In this document: positions 15,714 to 24,073 of the stretch, one piece after another
Numbering within the stretch: position 1 is the stretch's first letter
How the letters are laid out: each line of letters starts with the position of its first letter
Assembly: GCF_964252635.1 (NCBI RefSeq)
Contig: NZ_CAXUNP010000005.1
Coordinates: forward strand, 1 to 64,000
Length of the DNA stretch: 64,000 bases
Direction of reading: 5' to 3'
Source of the DNA: Jatrophihabitans sp964252635
GTDB lineage: Bacteria; Actinomycetota; Actinomycetes; Mycobacteriales; Jatrophihabitantaceae
Translations under genes and position numbers: made by a program
The notes under the pieces: model-generated
The model's input: only the letters and a program-made list of their open reading frames with translations
Told to the model about the DNA's origin: nothing
Databases searched by the model: none

Positions 15714-16498
15714 GCCAGCATCGCCCGCGGGACGGGATGCACGCTGCCGTCGTCGAGCTCGACGGTCACGGCGCCGTCCTCGGCGATGCGGAGCGTGGGG
15801 CGGACGGGGCGGATCACCCGCTCGTCGGCCGCCACCAGGACCTCGGCCACCGTGCTGTGCGCCAGCAGCTCCGTCATGGTGATCATCGTCGGCGGCAGCA
15901 TGCGACGCTCGCCGGCCTGCACCTGCTCGAGGGCCACGCCGATGGGCAGCCAGCCCGCCGCGCTGGACTCGGTCGTCACGTCGGCGGCCGAGGCGCCGTC
16001 GGGCAGAGTGCCCACGAAGAACCGGGTGTCGTAGCGGCGGACCTCGCCCTCGGGGGTGACCCACCGCGCCCAGGGCCGCAGGGCGGCGCCGTCGACGGTC
16101 AGCTGGTGCCGGGCCAGCAGGTCGCCGAAGGAGAGCGCGCCGCTCTCGACGGCGGCGCGGTCGTCGGGCAGGACGGCCGCCGGCCGGGTCAGCAGCACGC
16201 CGGTCTCCTCGAACGTCTCGCGCGCGGCCGCGCCGAGTACCGCCCGCGCGGACGGGGCGTCGCAGTCGAACCGCGCCGCCACCCGTTCGACGTCGGCCAC
16301 CTCCAGCGGGAGGTGCACGTCGGCCTCGTCGACCCGGCCGCCGGGGAACACGGTCATGCCCGCGGCGAAGGCCATCTGCCGGACCCGGGTCAGCAGCCAC
16401 GCCTCGAGACCGTCGGCGCCGTCGCGCAGCAGCACCACGGTGGCGGCATCGCGGACCGGCACCGGCGCCCCCACCGTCTCACTCTCACGCCTACTCAA
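15710..16498 (-). CDS. NUDIX hydrolase (RNA/NADH-type, long form)
   Basis: This is a 262-residue NUDIX protein. The box is split over a long insert: MTVFPGGRVDEADVHLPLEV, then AARETFEETGVLL. It resembles mammalian NUDT19-like and actinobacterial acyl-CoA or dinucleotide hydrolases. The start given is a TTG at 16498, overlapping the ridA stop; a GTG at 16474 (VGAPVPVRDAATVVLL) is an alternative that would remove eight residues. It is the middle gene of ridA-nudix-mbl, all joined by short overlaps. Confidence 0.75.
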   Translation of the reverse strand: MSRRESETVGAPVPVRDAATVVLLRDGADGLEAWLLTRVRQMAFAAGMTVFPGGRVDEADVHLPLEVADVERVAARFDCDAPSARAVLGAAARETFEETGVLLTRPAAVLPDDRAAVESGALSFGDLLARHQLTVDGAALRPWARWVTPEGEVRRYDTRFFVGTLPDGASAADVTTESSAAGWLPIGVALEQVQAGERRMLPPTMITMTELLAHSTVAEVLVAADERVIRPVRPTLRIAEDGAVTVELDDGSVHPVPRAMLA

Positions 16499-16958
16499 CG
16501 ACGACCTCGACGATGAGCTCGATCTCCACCGGCACGTCGAGCGGCAGGACGGCCATCCCGACCGCCGAGCGGGCGTGGGCGCCCTCGGGCCCGAAGATCT
16601 CCCCCAGCACCTCGCTGGCCCCGTTGACGACCGCCGGCTGGCCGGTGAACCCGGGGGCGCTCGCGACGTAACCGACCATCTTGACCACCCGCACGACCGC
16701 GTCGACGCCCACCAGGGCGTCCACGGCGGCGATCGCGTTCAGGGCCGCCACCCGGGCGTCGGCCGCCGCGTCCTCGGGCGTCACCTCCGCCCCCACCTTG
16801 CCGACGTGCCGCAGTTCGCCGTCCACCAGCGGGAGGTGACCGGACGTGTAGACCAGCGACCCGGTCCGGACGGCCGGCACGTAGGACGCGAGCGGGGCGG
16901 GGACGGCGGGCAGGGTGATGCCGAGCTCGGCGAGACGCTCGGACGCGGAGGCGGACAT
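16491..16958 (-). CDS. RidA family protein (Rv3678c-like)
   Basis: This is a 155-residue YjgF/YER057c/UK114 protein. RidA relatives deaminate reactive enamines/imines formed by PLP enzymes. Visible family phrases are YTSGHLPLVDGEL, DAAADARVAALNAIAAVDALVG and RVVKMVGYVASAPGF. This belongs to the longer subgroup (cd02199-like) in which the catalytic Arg of true RidA is not obvious, so activity is unsure. It leads the ridA-nudix-mbl operon, divergent from the Get3-like genes. Confidence 0.85.
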   Translation of the reverse strand: MSASASERLAELGITLPAVPAPLASYVPAVRTGSLVYTSGHLPLVDGELRHVGKVGAEVTPEDAAADARVAALNAIAAVDALVGVDAVVRVVKMVGYVASAPGFTGQPAVVNGASEVLGEIFGPEGAHARSAVGMAVLPLDVPVEIELIVEVVVE

Positions 16959-16987
16959 GCGCCCGACGGTATCGCTGACGTGCGTCC

Positions 16988-16993
16988 TACGCT
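16988..16993 (+). promoter_or_regulatory. -10 box for a probably leaderless transcript
   Basis: TACGCT ends 6 bases before the ATG at 17000. There is no ribosome-binding site, so the Get3-like operon probably starts with a leaderless mRNA. Confidence 0.45.
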
Positions 16994-16999
16994 GGGTTG

Positions 17000-17980
17000 A
17001 TGGTCGCTCTCGCGGACGGGATCTCCCCCAAGGCGCGGCTGCACGTCGTCACCGGCAAGGGCGGGACGGGCAAGACCACCGCCGCGGCAGCGCTGGCGCT
17101 GGCCCTCGCCGACACCGGACGCAAGGTGCTGCTCGTCGAGGTCGAGTCCCGGCAGGCGATCGCCCAGCTGTTCGACACGCCCCCGATGCCCTACGAGGAA
17201 CGCCACCTCGCCGGCGCCGCGAACGGTGGCGAGCTGCTGGGGCTAGCCGTCGACCCCGAGCAGGCGATGCTCGACTACCTCGAACTGTTCTACAACCTCA
17301 AGCGGGCCGGGCGCGGGCTGAAGAAGATGGGCGCCGTCGACTTCGTGACCACCCTGGCGCCGGGCCTGCGCGACGTGTTGCTCACCGGCAAGGTCAAGGA
17401 GTCGGTGGTGCGGCAGGCCCATAGCCGCCCGGTCTACGACTCGGTCGTCCTGGACGCGCCGCCGACGGGCCGCATCGCCCGCTTCCTCGACGCCACCCGC
17501 GAGGTCGCCAAGCTCACCAAGTTCGGCCCGATCAACAAGCAGAGCGAGGGCGTCATCTCCCTGCTGCACGGGCCGCGCACGGTCCTCCACCTCGTCACCC
17601 TGCTCGAGGAGATGCCGGTGCAGGAGACGATCGACGCCGCCGGCGAGCTCGCCGACCTGGGCTTCCAGCTCGGCGCGGTCGTCGTGAACCGCGCCCGTCC
17701 GGCACTGATCAGCGAGGGCCAGGTGCGGGCGGACGGCACGGTCGACGCGAAGGCCCTGGCCGTGGGGTTGCGCCGGGCCGGGGTCGCGGTGGCCCAGGCG
17801 CCGGCGCTCGCCGCCGAGATGGCCGACTACGCCCAGCGTCAGGTCGTGCAGGCCGAGAACGCCGCGCGCCTCGACAAGCTCGACCTGCCCCGCATCGAGC
17901 TGCCCGACCTGAACCCGCCCGTCCAGCTCGGCGAGCTCAAGGACCTCGCGGCGCGCTTCCTCGACGGCGGCGAGGCATGA
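17000..17980 (+). CDS. Get3/ArsA-like ATPase, first subunit (Rv3679-like)
   Basis: This is a 326-residue P-loop ATPase related to the tail-anchored-protein chaperone Get3. Walker A with the signature Lys is GKGGTGKTT; the second motif is VLLVEVESRQAIAQLF, and switch II is VVLDAPPTGRIARFLD. It pairs with the next gene as Rv3679/Rv3680 do in M. tuberculosis, where the pair forms a complex (BagA/BagB). The ATG at 17000 is chosen over the TTG before it because of the -10 box. Its TGA is part of the ATGA that begins a 65-base tandem repeat. Confidence 0.88.
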   Translation: MVALADGISPKARLHVVTGKGGTGKTTAAAALALALADTGRKVLLVEVESRQAIAQLFDTPPMPYEERHLAGAANGGELLGLAVDPEQAMLDYLELFYNLKRAGRGLKKMGAVDFVTTLAPGLRDVLLTGKVKESVVRQAHSRPVYDSVVLDAPPTGRIARFLDATREVAKLTKFGPINKQSEGVISLLHGPRTVLHLVTLLEEMPVQETIDAAGELADLGFQLGAVVVNRARPALISEGQVRADGTVDAKALAVGLRRAGVAVAQAPALAAEMADYAQRQVVQAENAARLDKLDLPRIELPDLNPPVQLGELKDLAARFLDGGEA

Positions 17981-18045
17981 GCGACGCTTGCGGAGCGAAC
18001 CAGAGGTATTGCGTCTCTGCATGCCCGAACGGAGTGAGGGCATGA
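17977..18045 (+). CDS. 22-codon mini-ORF in first tandem unit
   Basis: The ATG overlaps the stop of the first Get3-like gene (ATGA), and the TGA overlaps the next ATG (ATGA). The peptide begins MSDACGANQRYC and has three Cys. The second copy encodes the same peptide; the only base difference is a synonymous Arg codon change. Whether it is translated for its product or only to pass ribosomes to the downstream gene cannot be told. Confidence 0.35.
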   Translation: MSDACGANQRYCVSACPNGVRA

Positions 18046-18110
18046 GCGACGCTTGCGGAGCGAACCAGCGGTATTGCGTCTCTGCATGCCCGAACGGAGT
18101 GAGGGCATGA
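18042..18110 (+). CDS. 22-codon mini-ORF in second tandem unit
   Basis: It has the same peptide as the ORF at 17977-18045 and is bounded by ATGA overlaps on both sides; its stop overlaps the start of the second Get3-like gene at 18107. GGAG at 18030 lies 8 bases before its ATG. Confidence 0.35.
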   Translation: MSDACGANQRYCVSACPNGVRA

Positions 18111-19249
18111 GCGACTTCGACGTCGCGGCCCTGGTCCGCGATCCCACGACCCGCGTCGTCGTCACCTGTGGCAGCGGCGGTGTCGGCAAGACGACGACGG
18201 CCGCAGCCGTGGCGATGCTCGGCGCCCGGGCCGGCCGGCGCACCGTTGTCCTCACCATCGACCCGGCCCGCCGGCTGGCGCAGTCCATGGGCCTCACCGA
18301 GCTCGACAACACCCCGCGGCCCGTGCAGGGCGTCGAGGCGGGCGACGGCGGCGCGCTGTTCGCGATGATGCTGGACATGAAGCGCACGTTCGACGACGTC
18401 GTGCTCGAGCACTCGACGCCCGACCGCGCCGAGCAGATCTTCAACAATCCGTTCTACCAATCGCTGTCGTCGTCGTTCGCCGGGACGCAGGAGTACATGG
18501 CGATGGAGAAGCTGGGCCAGCTCGTGGCCCAGGACGAGTGGGACCTCATCGTCGTCGACACCCCGCCGTCCCGCTCGGCGCTGGACTTCCTGGACGCGCC
18601 GAACCGGCTCAGCCGCTTCCTCGACGGCCGCATGATCAAGCTGCTCACCGCCCCGGCCAAGGCCGGCGGCAAGGCCTACCTGAAGGTGGTCACCGTCTCG
18701 GTCGGCATGGTGGCGCGGGTGTTCACCAAGGTCATCGGTGGCGACCTGCTCAACGACCTGTCGACGTTCGTCAGCGCGCTCGAGTCGATGTTCGGCGGCT
18801 TCCGCGAGCGGGCCGAGCAGACCTACGAACTGCTCAAACGCCCCGGCACTGCCTTCGTCGTCGTGGCCGCCCCGGAGCCGGACGCGCTGCGTGAAGCGTC
18901 TTACTTCGTCGACCGCCTCTCGACCGACGCGATGCCGCTGGCCGGGGTGATCGTCAACCGCACCCGCTTCACCAGCCCGGTGCAGGGTGCCAAGACGCTG
19001 CCGGCCGCGCGAGCGGAGGCGGCTGCGGACGCGCTCGCCGAGAAGCCCGCCGACGCGGCCTCGGAGCTCGCCGTCGCTGCCCTCCGGGTCCACGCCGAGG
19101 TGGCGGGCGCCGCCGAGCACGACGCCCGGATGACCCGCCGCTTCTCCTCGGCGCATCCGGCCGTGCCCCTGGTCGCGGTGCCGGCGCTGCCGATCGACGT
19201 ACACGACCTCGACGGGTTGGTCACCATCGGCGGGTTGCTCGGCGGCTGA
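18107..19249 (+). CDS. Get3/ArsA-like ATPase, second subunit (Rv3680-like)
   Basis: This is a 380-residue partner of the first Get3-like protein. Walker A is GSGGVGKTTTAAA; the next motif is VLTIDPARRLAQSMGL, and switch II is IVVDTPPSRSALDFLD. It has a longer helical insert (AKAGGKAYLKVVTVSVGMVARVFTKV) that in the family binds hydrophobic clients. The start ATG at 18107 has GGAG and GTGAGGGC upstream, both inside the duplicated unit. No whiB4 gene follows, unlike in M. tuberculosis. Confidence 0.88.
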   Translation: MSDFDVAALVRDPTTRVVVTCGSGGVGKTTTAAAVAMLGARAGRRTVVLTIDPARRLAQSMGLTELDNTPRPVQGVEAGDGGALFAMMLDMKRTFDDVVLEHSTPDRAEQIFNNPFYQSLSSSFAGTQEYMAMEKLGQLVAQDEWDLIVVDTPPSRSALDFLDAPNRLSRFLDGRMIKLLTAPAKAGGKAYLKVVTVSVGMVARVFTKVIGGDLLNDLSTFVSALESMFGGFRERAEQTYELLKRPGTAFVVVAAPEPDALREASYFVDRLSTDAMPLAGVIVNRTRFTSPVQGAKTLPAARAEAAADALAEKPADAASELAVAALRVHAEVAGAAEHDARMTRRFSSAHPAVPLVAVPALPIDVHDLDGLVTIGGLLGG

Positions 19250-19368
19250 GACCGACCCGACTCCACGGCGCGACACGCCCACATTCCGGGCCCTGGAGGT
19301 TCTCAGCTGCTGAGGGCGCCCCCAGCGAGGCAACAGCACCCCTCGGCTGCCCCGTACCCTGATGCTCC

Positions 19369-21849
19369 GTGGCAGCTTTCCCCGGACGCCCGGACCCCTG
19401 GCAGACGCTGGCGAAACTCTTCGTCGCCCTGGTCGCGGCCGGCGTGCTCGTCGCCGGCCTGGCCCTGCCCTACGTCGGTGGGCTCGGCCTCGTCGCCGGT
19501 CGCGAGGCCGACAAGTTCCAGAACACCCAGTGCAACCTGCCGGACAGCAAGCCGCCGCAGAAGACCACGCTGTATGCGAAGGACGGCAAGACCGTCGTCG
19601 CCACCCTGTTCAAGCAGGACCGCGTTCCGGTGCCGCTGAGCCAGGTGCCTACCTACCTGCAGGACGCGCTGGTTGCCACCGAGGACCGCCGCTTCTACCA
19701 GCACCACGGCGTCGACCTGCGTGGCCTGGTGCGCTCGGCCGTCAATACCTCCAGCGGTGACACGCAGGGCGGTTCGACGCTCACCATGCAGTACGTCAAG
19801 CAGCTGCGGTACTACCAGGCCGGCGACAACGTGGCCAAGCAGCAGGCGGCCATCGCGCAGAACCTGACCCGCAAGATCGAGGACGCGAAGTGCGCCCTCT
19901 ACATCGAGGGCACGCTGCACAAGAGCAAGAAGCAGATCCTCGACGACTACCTGAACATCGCCTTCTTCGGCGAGCACTCCTACGGCATCCAGACCGCGGC
20001 CGAGACCTACTTCGACAAGCCGTCGTCGAAGCTGACCCTCGGCGAGTCGGCGCTGCTCGTCGGCCTGTTGCGCGCGCCGTCGGACTACGACCCGTTCGTG
20101 CACCGCGAGGCCGCCACCCAGCGCCGCAACGAGGTCCTGCAGAACCTGGTGTCGGTCGGCCGGCTGACCCAGGCCGAGGCCAACAGCGAGAAGGCCAAGC
20201 CGATCGCGCTCGTCACGAACTCCCCGCCGCAGGTCCGGCAGGGATGTGCCAACGCCGCGTCCAAGATCGCGAATGTGAACTTCTTCTGCGACTACGCCGT
20301 CAACTGGCTCGAGAAGGTCAACGGGCTGTCCTCCACGCAGCTGCAGACCGGCGGCCTGAAGATCGTCACGACCCTCGACCCGGCTCTGCAGAACGCCAGC
20401 CAGGCCAAGGTGTCCAAGGCCGTACCGGCCACGTCACCCATGACGGCGGTGCTCCCGGCCGTCGACCCGAAGACCGGCAACGTGCTGGCCATGGCCACCA
20501 GCAAGACCTTCGGCACCGGCAAGGGACAGACCGAGCAGCCGGTGTTCACCGCACACGTCGCCAACGGAGCCTCGACCTACAAGCTGTTCCCGCTGCTCAG
20601 CGCGCTGTCGATCGGCGTGCCGAGCGACTGGCCGCTGCTGACCACCGCCAACGGTGTCTACAAGCCCAAGTACTGCGTGACGAGCAAACCGGGCACCTCC
20701 AACGGTGACGCCGACGAGAGCTACAGCGACCAGGAGACCCTGACGTCCGCCACGGCCAAGTCGTCGAACACCTACTTCCTCGGTCTGGCCGACCAGCTCT
20801 ACAACTGCCAGCTGCAGCCCATGGTGTCGATGGCGCAGAAGCTGGGCATGGCTGGCCTGTCGCAGATCGAGAGCGGAAAGCAGACCGTGGCGCAGGCCAT
20901 CGAGGCGTACGGGCGTGCGCAGCAGTTCGTGCTCGGCAGCGTGCCGACCAGCCCGCTCGAGATCGCCGGCGCCTACGCGGCCGTGGCCAACGGCGGCACC
21001 TTCCACGCTCCGGCGCCCATCCTCTCGGTCACCGACAGCAACGGCAGCGCGCTCTCGCTCAAGCGCTCGCCGGGCGTGCAGGTCGTCTCCCCGGACACGG
21101 CGCGCAAGGCCGTGAAGATCCTCACCGGCGACACGCGTGGGGACGGCACCTCGGCGGGCGAGTTCGCCAGCTGGGACGACGCGGGTCACAGCGAGGTGGC
21201 CGGCAAGACCGGCACGGTGGCCGCGGTCAAGAACGGCAAGGAGACCTCCAAGAACGCGGCGGTCTGGTTCGTCGGCATGACCCCGAACCTGGTCGCCACC
21301 AGCGCGCTGATCAACTTCGACTACCCGAACAGCGCGTCGACGGGTCTGCCTCGCGAGAAGACCGGCGGTGCGTACGGCAACTACGCCTCCGGCGTCTGGC
21401 TCAAGGCGTTCGGCCCGAGCCTCACGTCGCAGTCGTGGTCCTGGACCTCTGCCATCGACGTCAAGGGCCAGGACGTGCCGCCCCTGACCGGCATGACCCT
21501 GAGCGAGGCCCGCTCGGCGCTGGCCGGCCAGTTCAAGCTGGCGGTCATCAGCAGCAACGACGCGCTCCGCTGCCCCGCCTCGCCGAGCGTGGCGCCCTAC
21601 GACTCGATCGCGTTCTACGGCCCGCACAAGGCGCCCGAGGGCTCGACGATCACGGTCTGCCAGAGCCTGGGTACGTCGCAGACGATCTACGTGCCACCGC
21701 CGCCGAAGGTCACCAAGAAGCCGCGCACGACGGGGCGGTCCGGGTCCGGCTCGGGTTCGACCCGCTCGGGTTCCCCCGGGTCGGGCAGCACGAAGACCAA
21801 GACACCCGGTGGTGGCGGCCGCACCAAGACCAAGCCGCCGCGGCGGTAG
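19369..21849 (+). CDS. Bifunctional class A penicillin-binding protein (PonA2-like) with PASTA domain
   Basis: This is an 826-residue murein synthase. One N-terminal helix (LFVALVAAGVLVAGLALPYV) is followed by a glycosyltransferase domain with Glu105 in ATEDRRFYQHHGVD and GGSTLTMQYVKQ. The transpeptidase has SxxK at Ser402 (ASTYK), SxN at 465-467 (KSSNTYF) and KTG at Lys613 (AGKTGT). A single PASTA domain (VPPLTGMTLSEARSALAGQF) precedes a Ser/Gly/Thr/Lys-rich tail. Domain order and position equal PonA2 (Rv3682). The GTG start is preceded by TACCCT at 19353. It polymerises and cross-links peptidoglycan at the outer face of the membrane. Confidence 0.92.
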   Translation: MAAFPGRPDPWQTLAKLFVALVAAGVLVAGLALPYVGGLGLVAGREADKFQNTQCNLPDSKPPQKTTLYAKDGKTVVATLFKQDRVPVPLSQVPTYLQDALVATEDRRFYQHHGVDLRGLVRSAVNTSSGDTQGGSTLTMQYVKQLRYYQAGDNVAKQQAAIAQNLTRKIEDAKCALYIEGTLHKSKKQILDDYLNIAFFGEHSYGIQTAAETYFDKPSSKLTLGESALLVGLLRAPSDYDPFVHREAATQRRNEVLQNLVSVGRLTQAEANSEKAKPIALVTNSPPQVRQGCANAASKIANVNFFCDYAVNWLEKVNGLSSTQLQTGGLKIVTTLDPALQNASQAKVSKAVPATSPMTAVLPAVDPKTGNVLAMATSKTFGTGKGQTEQPVFTAHVANGASTYKLFPLLSALSIGVPSDWPLLTTANGVYKPKYCVTSKPGTSNGDADESYSDQETLTSATAKSSNTYFLGLADQLYNCQLQPMVSMAQKLGMAGLSQIESGKQTVAQAIEAYGRAQQFVLGSVPTSPLEIAGAYAAVANGGTFHAPAPILSVTDSNGSALSLKRSPGVQVVSPDTARKAVKILTGDTRGDGTSAGEFASWDDAGHSEVAGKTGTVAAVKNGKETSKNAAVWFVGMTPNLVATSALINFDYPNSASTGLPREKTGGAYGNYASGVWLKAFGPSLTSQSWSWTSAIDVKGQDVPPLTGMTLSEARSALAGQFKLAVISSNDALRCPASPSVAPYDSIAFYGPHKAPEGSTITVCQSLGTSQTIYVPPPPKVTKKPRTTGRSGSGSGSTRSGSPGSGSTKTKTPGGGGRTKTKPPRR

Positions 21850-21891
21850 CCGGTACGGGCTGCGGCTGAGGGTCGCCCGGTGGGCAGGCCG

Positions 21892-22347
21892 TCAGCCGGC
21901 GAGCTGGTCCTTCACCTCGGTGCTCACCCGCTTGCCGTCGGCACGGCCGGCGACCTGGGGCTGAACGACCTTCATGACCGCACCCATGTCCCGCGGGCTG
22001 CTCGCCCCGGTCTGCGCGATCGCGTCGCGGACCAGCTCGGCCAGCTCGGCGTCCTCGAGCTGGGCGGGCAGGTACCGGTCGATGACCGAGTTCTCGGCCC
22101 GCTCGCGCTCGGCGAGCTCGGGACGTCCGGCACCGTCGTAGGCCTCGGCCGCCTCGCGACGCTTCTTGCCCTCCCGGGTGAGGACGCGCAGCACCTCGTC
22201 GTCGGACAGCTCGCGGGCGCTGGACCCGGAGACCTCCTCCGTCGTGACGGCGGTGAGCGCCATCCGCAGGGTCGCGGTGGTCAACTCGTCACGGGCCTTC
22301 ATGGCCGTGTTGAGATCGGCGTGCAGACGGTCCTTGAGCTCAGCCAT
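21892..22347 (-). CDS. GatB/YqeY-domain protein
   Basis: This 151-residue protein of the YqeY family shares a tRNA-binding-like helical domain with the GatB subunit of amidotransferase. Visible family phrases are LKDRLHADLNTAMKARD, EVLRVLTREGKKRREAAEAYDGAGRPELAERE and SVIDRYLPAQL, ending with SPRDMGAVMKVVQPQVAGRADGKRV. The ATG at 22347 gives the usual N terminus. It is convergent with ponA2 and divergent from the phosphoesterase gene. Confidence 0.9.
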   Translation of the reverse strand: MAELKDRLHADLNTAMKARDELTTATLRMALTAVTTEEVSGSSARELSDDEVLRVLTREGKKRREAAEAYDGAGRPELAERERAENSVIDRYLPAQLEDAELAELVRDAIAQTGASSPRDMGAVMKVVQPQVAGRADGKRVSTEVKDQLAG

Positions 22348-22378
22348 AGCGTCGACGGTACCGAGGCCCGCACCTCCG

Positions 22379-22384
22379 TAGGCT
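22379..22384 (+). promoter_or_regulatory. -10 box for a probably leaderless transcript
   Basis: TAGGCT ends 6 bases before the ATG at 22391, with no Shine-Dalgarno sequence. Confidence 0.45.
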
Positions 22385-22390
22385 GGACGC

Positions 22391-23281
22391 ATGTCGACGA
22401 CCACCCGCGTGCTCGGTGCGACAGCTGCCGCCGGGGCCGGAGCGTTGTTCTACGGCTCGGTGGTCGAGCGCAACGCCTTCGTGCTGCGCCGCCGCGAGGT
22501 GCCGGTGCTGGCACCGGGTTCGTCGCCGTTGCGCGTGCTGCACCTGTCAGACCTGCACATCACGGCCCGTCAGCGACGCAAGCAGGACTGGGTCCGGAGG
22601 CTGGCCGAGGAGCGTCCCGACCTGGTCGTCAACACCGGCGACACCCTGTCCGGCGCCGACGCGATCCCTGCCGTCATGCACGCGCTCGAGCCCCTGCTCG
22701 CGTTCCCGGGCGCCTTCGTGCCCGGCAACAACGACTACTGGGCGCCGAAGCCGAAGAACCCGGCGCGTTACTTCACGGCGCCCGGTGACCTGCCGCCCGA
22801 CCTGCAGCCGTTGCCGTGGCCCGTCCTCGCGCGGGCCATGAGCGGCGCGGGGTGGGCCGATCTCACCCACGTGCGCACCGTGCTCGGCGCGGGTGCCGGG
22901 AAAGCGGCCCTGGCCGGCACCGACGACCCGCACCTGCGCCGGGCCCGGTACAAGCGCATCGCCGGCCCGGCCGAACCGGATGCGAACGTACGCATCGGCG
23001 TCATCCATTCGCCCGAACCCGAGCTGCTGTCGGCGTTCGCCGCCGACGGCTACGACCTGGTGCTGGCCGGGCACACGCACGGCGGCCAGGTGCGCATCCC
23101 GTTCGGGCCGCCGTTGGTCACCAACTGCGGGATCGACCGTGCTCGTGCGCGCTGGCTGCACCGGTGGGACGAGCGCATGTACTTCCACGTCAGCGCGGGC
23201 CTCGGCACCAACCCGTACTCGCCGATCCGGTTCTGCTGCCGCCCCGAGGCCACCCTGCTGACGCTCGTCCCGCGTACATAG
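22391..23281 (+). CDS. Metallophosphoesterase (Rv3683-like)
   Basis: This is a 296-residue calcineurin-like phosphoesterase with an N-terminal hydrophobic stretch (VLGATAAAGAGALFYGSVV) that may be a membrane anchor. Metal motifs are LHLSDLHI (DxH), VNTGD, PGNNDYW (in place of GNHD), and AGHTHGGQVRIP. The altered third motif (Asn for His) is notable. Related YkuE-type proteins act on envelope lipids such as UDP-sugars or phospholipids; the substrate here is not known. Position after ponA2 is conserved. Confidence 0.88.
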   Translation: MSTTTRVLGATAAAGAGALFYGSVVERNAFVLRRREVPVLAPGSSPLRVLHLSDLHITARQRRKQDWVRRLAEERPDLVVNTGDTLSGADAIPAVMHALEPLLAFPGAFVPGNNDYWAPKPKNPARYFTAPGDLPPDLQPLPWPVLARAMSGAGWADLTHVRTVLGAGAGKAALAGTDDPHLRRARYKRIAGPAEPDANVRIGVIHSPEPELLSAFAADGYDLVLAGHTHGGQVRIPFGPPLVTNCGIDRARARWLHRWDERMYFHVSAGLGTNPYSPIRFCCRPEATLLTLVPRT

Positions 23282-23298
23282 CGCTGTCCCTGCCCGGG

Positions 23299-23304
23299 TA
23301 TGCT
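23299..23304 (+). promoter_or_regulatory. -10 box of tRNA-Pro
   Basis: TATGCT lies 40 bases before the tRNA. The same TATGCT box precedes tRNA-Glu at 53641. Confidence 0.4.
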
Positions 23305-23344
23305 GGGCCGGTTGCGTTTCACGGGTTCCCGCCCGGCGGCGTAG

Positions 23345-23418
<74 letters not shown>

Positions 23419-23428
23419 CTGAGACGAG

Positions 23429-23454
23429 GGCAGAGCGAGCTCGCTCGCTCTGCC
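23429..23454 (+). terminator. Hairpin after tRNA-Pro
   Basis: GGCAGAGCGAG and CTCGCTCTGCC form a perfect 11-base stem with the loop CTCG, 10 bases after the tRNA. There is no T-run, as is common in high-GC actinobacteria. Confidence 0.65.
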
Positions 23455-23538
23455 GAGGCGATGGAGGGGGTAGGAGGCGCGTAGCGCCGAATACCCCGAC
23501 CAGGCAAGGCCGCTCCCTCCGCAAACCTTCGGCCCGGA

Positions 23539-23544
23539 TAGGCT
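23539..23544 (+). promoter_or_regulatory. -10 box of def, probably leaderless
   Basis: TAGGCT ends 6 bases before the GTG at 23551. Confidence 0.45.
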
Positions 23545-23550
23545 TTTCGC

Positions 23551-24072
23551 GTGACCACGCCGCCGAAGATCCGAGTCGTGGGTGATCCCGTCCTCGCCAC
23601 GCCGGCCCGTCCCGTCACCGAGTTCGACGACACGCTGGCGACCCTGATCGAGGACCTCTTCGCCTCGCTCGCCGTGGCCGAGGGCGTTGGGCTCGCCGCT
23701 CCGCAGATCGGCGTCGACCTCGCCGTCTTCGTCTACGACTGCCCCGACGGTTCGGGCGAGCGGGTGCGCGGCCACGTCGTGAACCCGACCATCGAGACCA
23801 GCGGCGCGACGCAGAACGGCGAGGAGGGCTGCCTGTCGGTGCCCGGCCCGTTCCACGAGCTCGAGCGCGCCATGCACGCCGAGGTGCGCGGCGTCGACCT
23901 GCACAACGAGCCGGTCGAGGTCAGCGGCGACGGGTACTTCGCGCGCTGCCTGCAGCACGAGACCGACCACCTGCGCGGCGTGCTCTACATCGACCACCTG
24001 CCGCGCAACCGCCGCCGGCGGGTGCTGCGCGACATGGAGCCGTTCGACTGGAACGCACCCGTCCCCGGCTGA
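23551..24072 (+). CDS. def: Peptide deformylase
   Basis: It removes the formyl group from N-terminal Met of new proteins. All three motifs are present: GVGLAAPQIG, EEGCLSVPG with the metal Cys, and QHETDHLRG (HExxH). Length 173 is usual for actinobacterial deformylases. The GTG start is supported by the -10 box 6 bases away. It stands alone after tRNA-Pro and is convergent with asd. Confidence 0.93.
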   Translation: MTTPPKIRVVGDPVLATPARPVTEFDDTLATLIEDLFASLAVAEGVGLAAPQIGVDLAVFVYDCPDGSGERVRGHVVNPTIETSGATQNGEEGCLSVPGPFHELERAMHAEVRGVDLHNEPVEVSGDGYFARCLQHETDHLRGVLYIDHLPRNRRRRVLRDMEPFDWNAPVPG

Positions 24073-24073
24073 G

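Larger units (their letters stand above)
17975..18115 (+). repeat. 65-base tandem duplication between the Get3-like genes
   Basis: A 65-base unit beginning GCATGAGCGACGCTTGCGG occurs at 17975 and 18040, differing by one base (AGG against CGG). A third start of the unit (GCATGAGCGAC) at 18105 runs into the second Get3-like gene. Each unit carries GGAG and GTGAGGGC just before the next ATGA. The duplication has moved the second gene 130 bases away from what was probably a direct ATGA overlap. Confidence 0.9.

Noticed and set aside
17976..18110. CRISPR-like reading of the 65-base repeats
   Set aside because: The units are directly adjacent with no spacers and only two copies; it is a tandem duplication.
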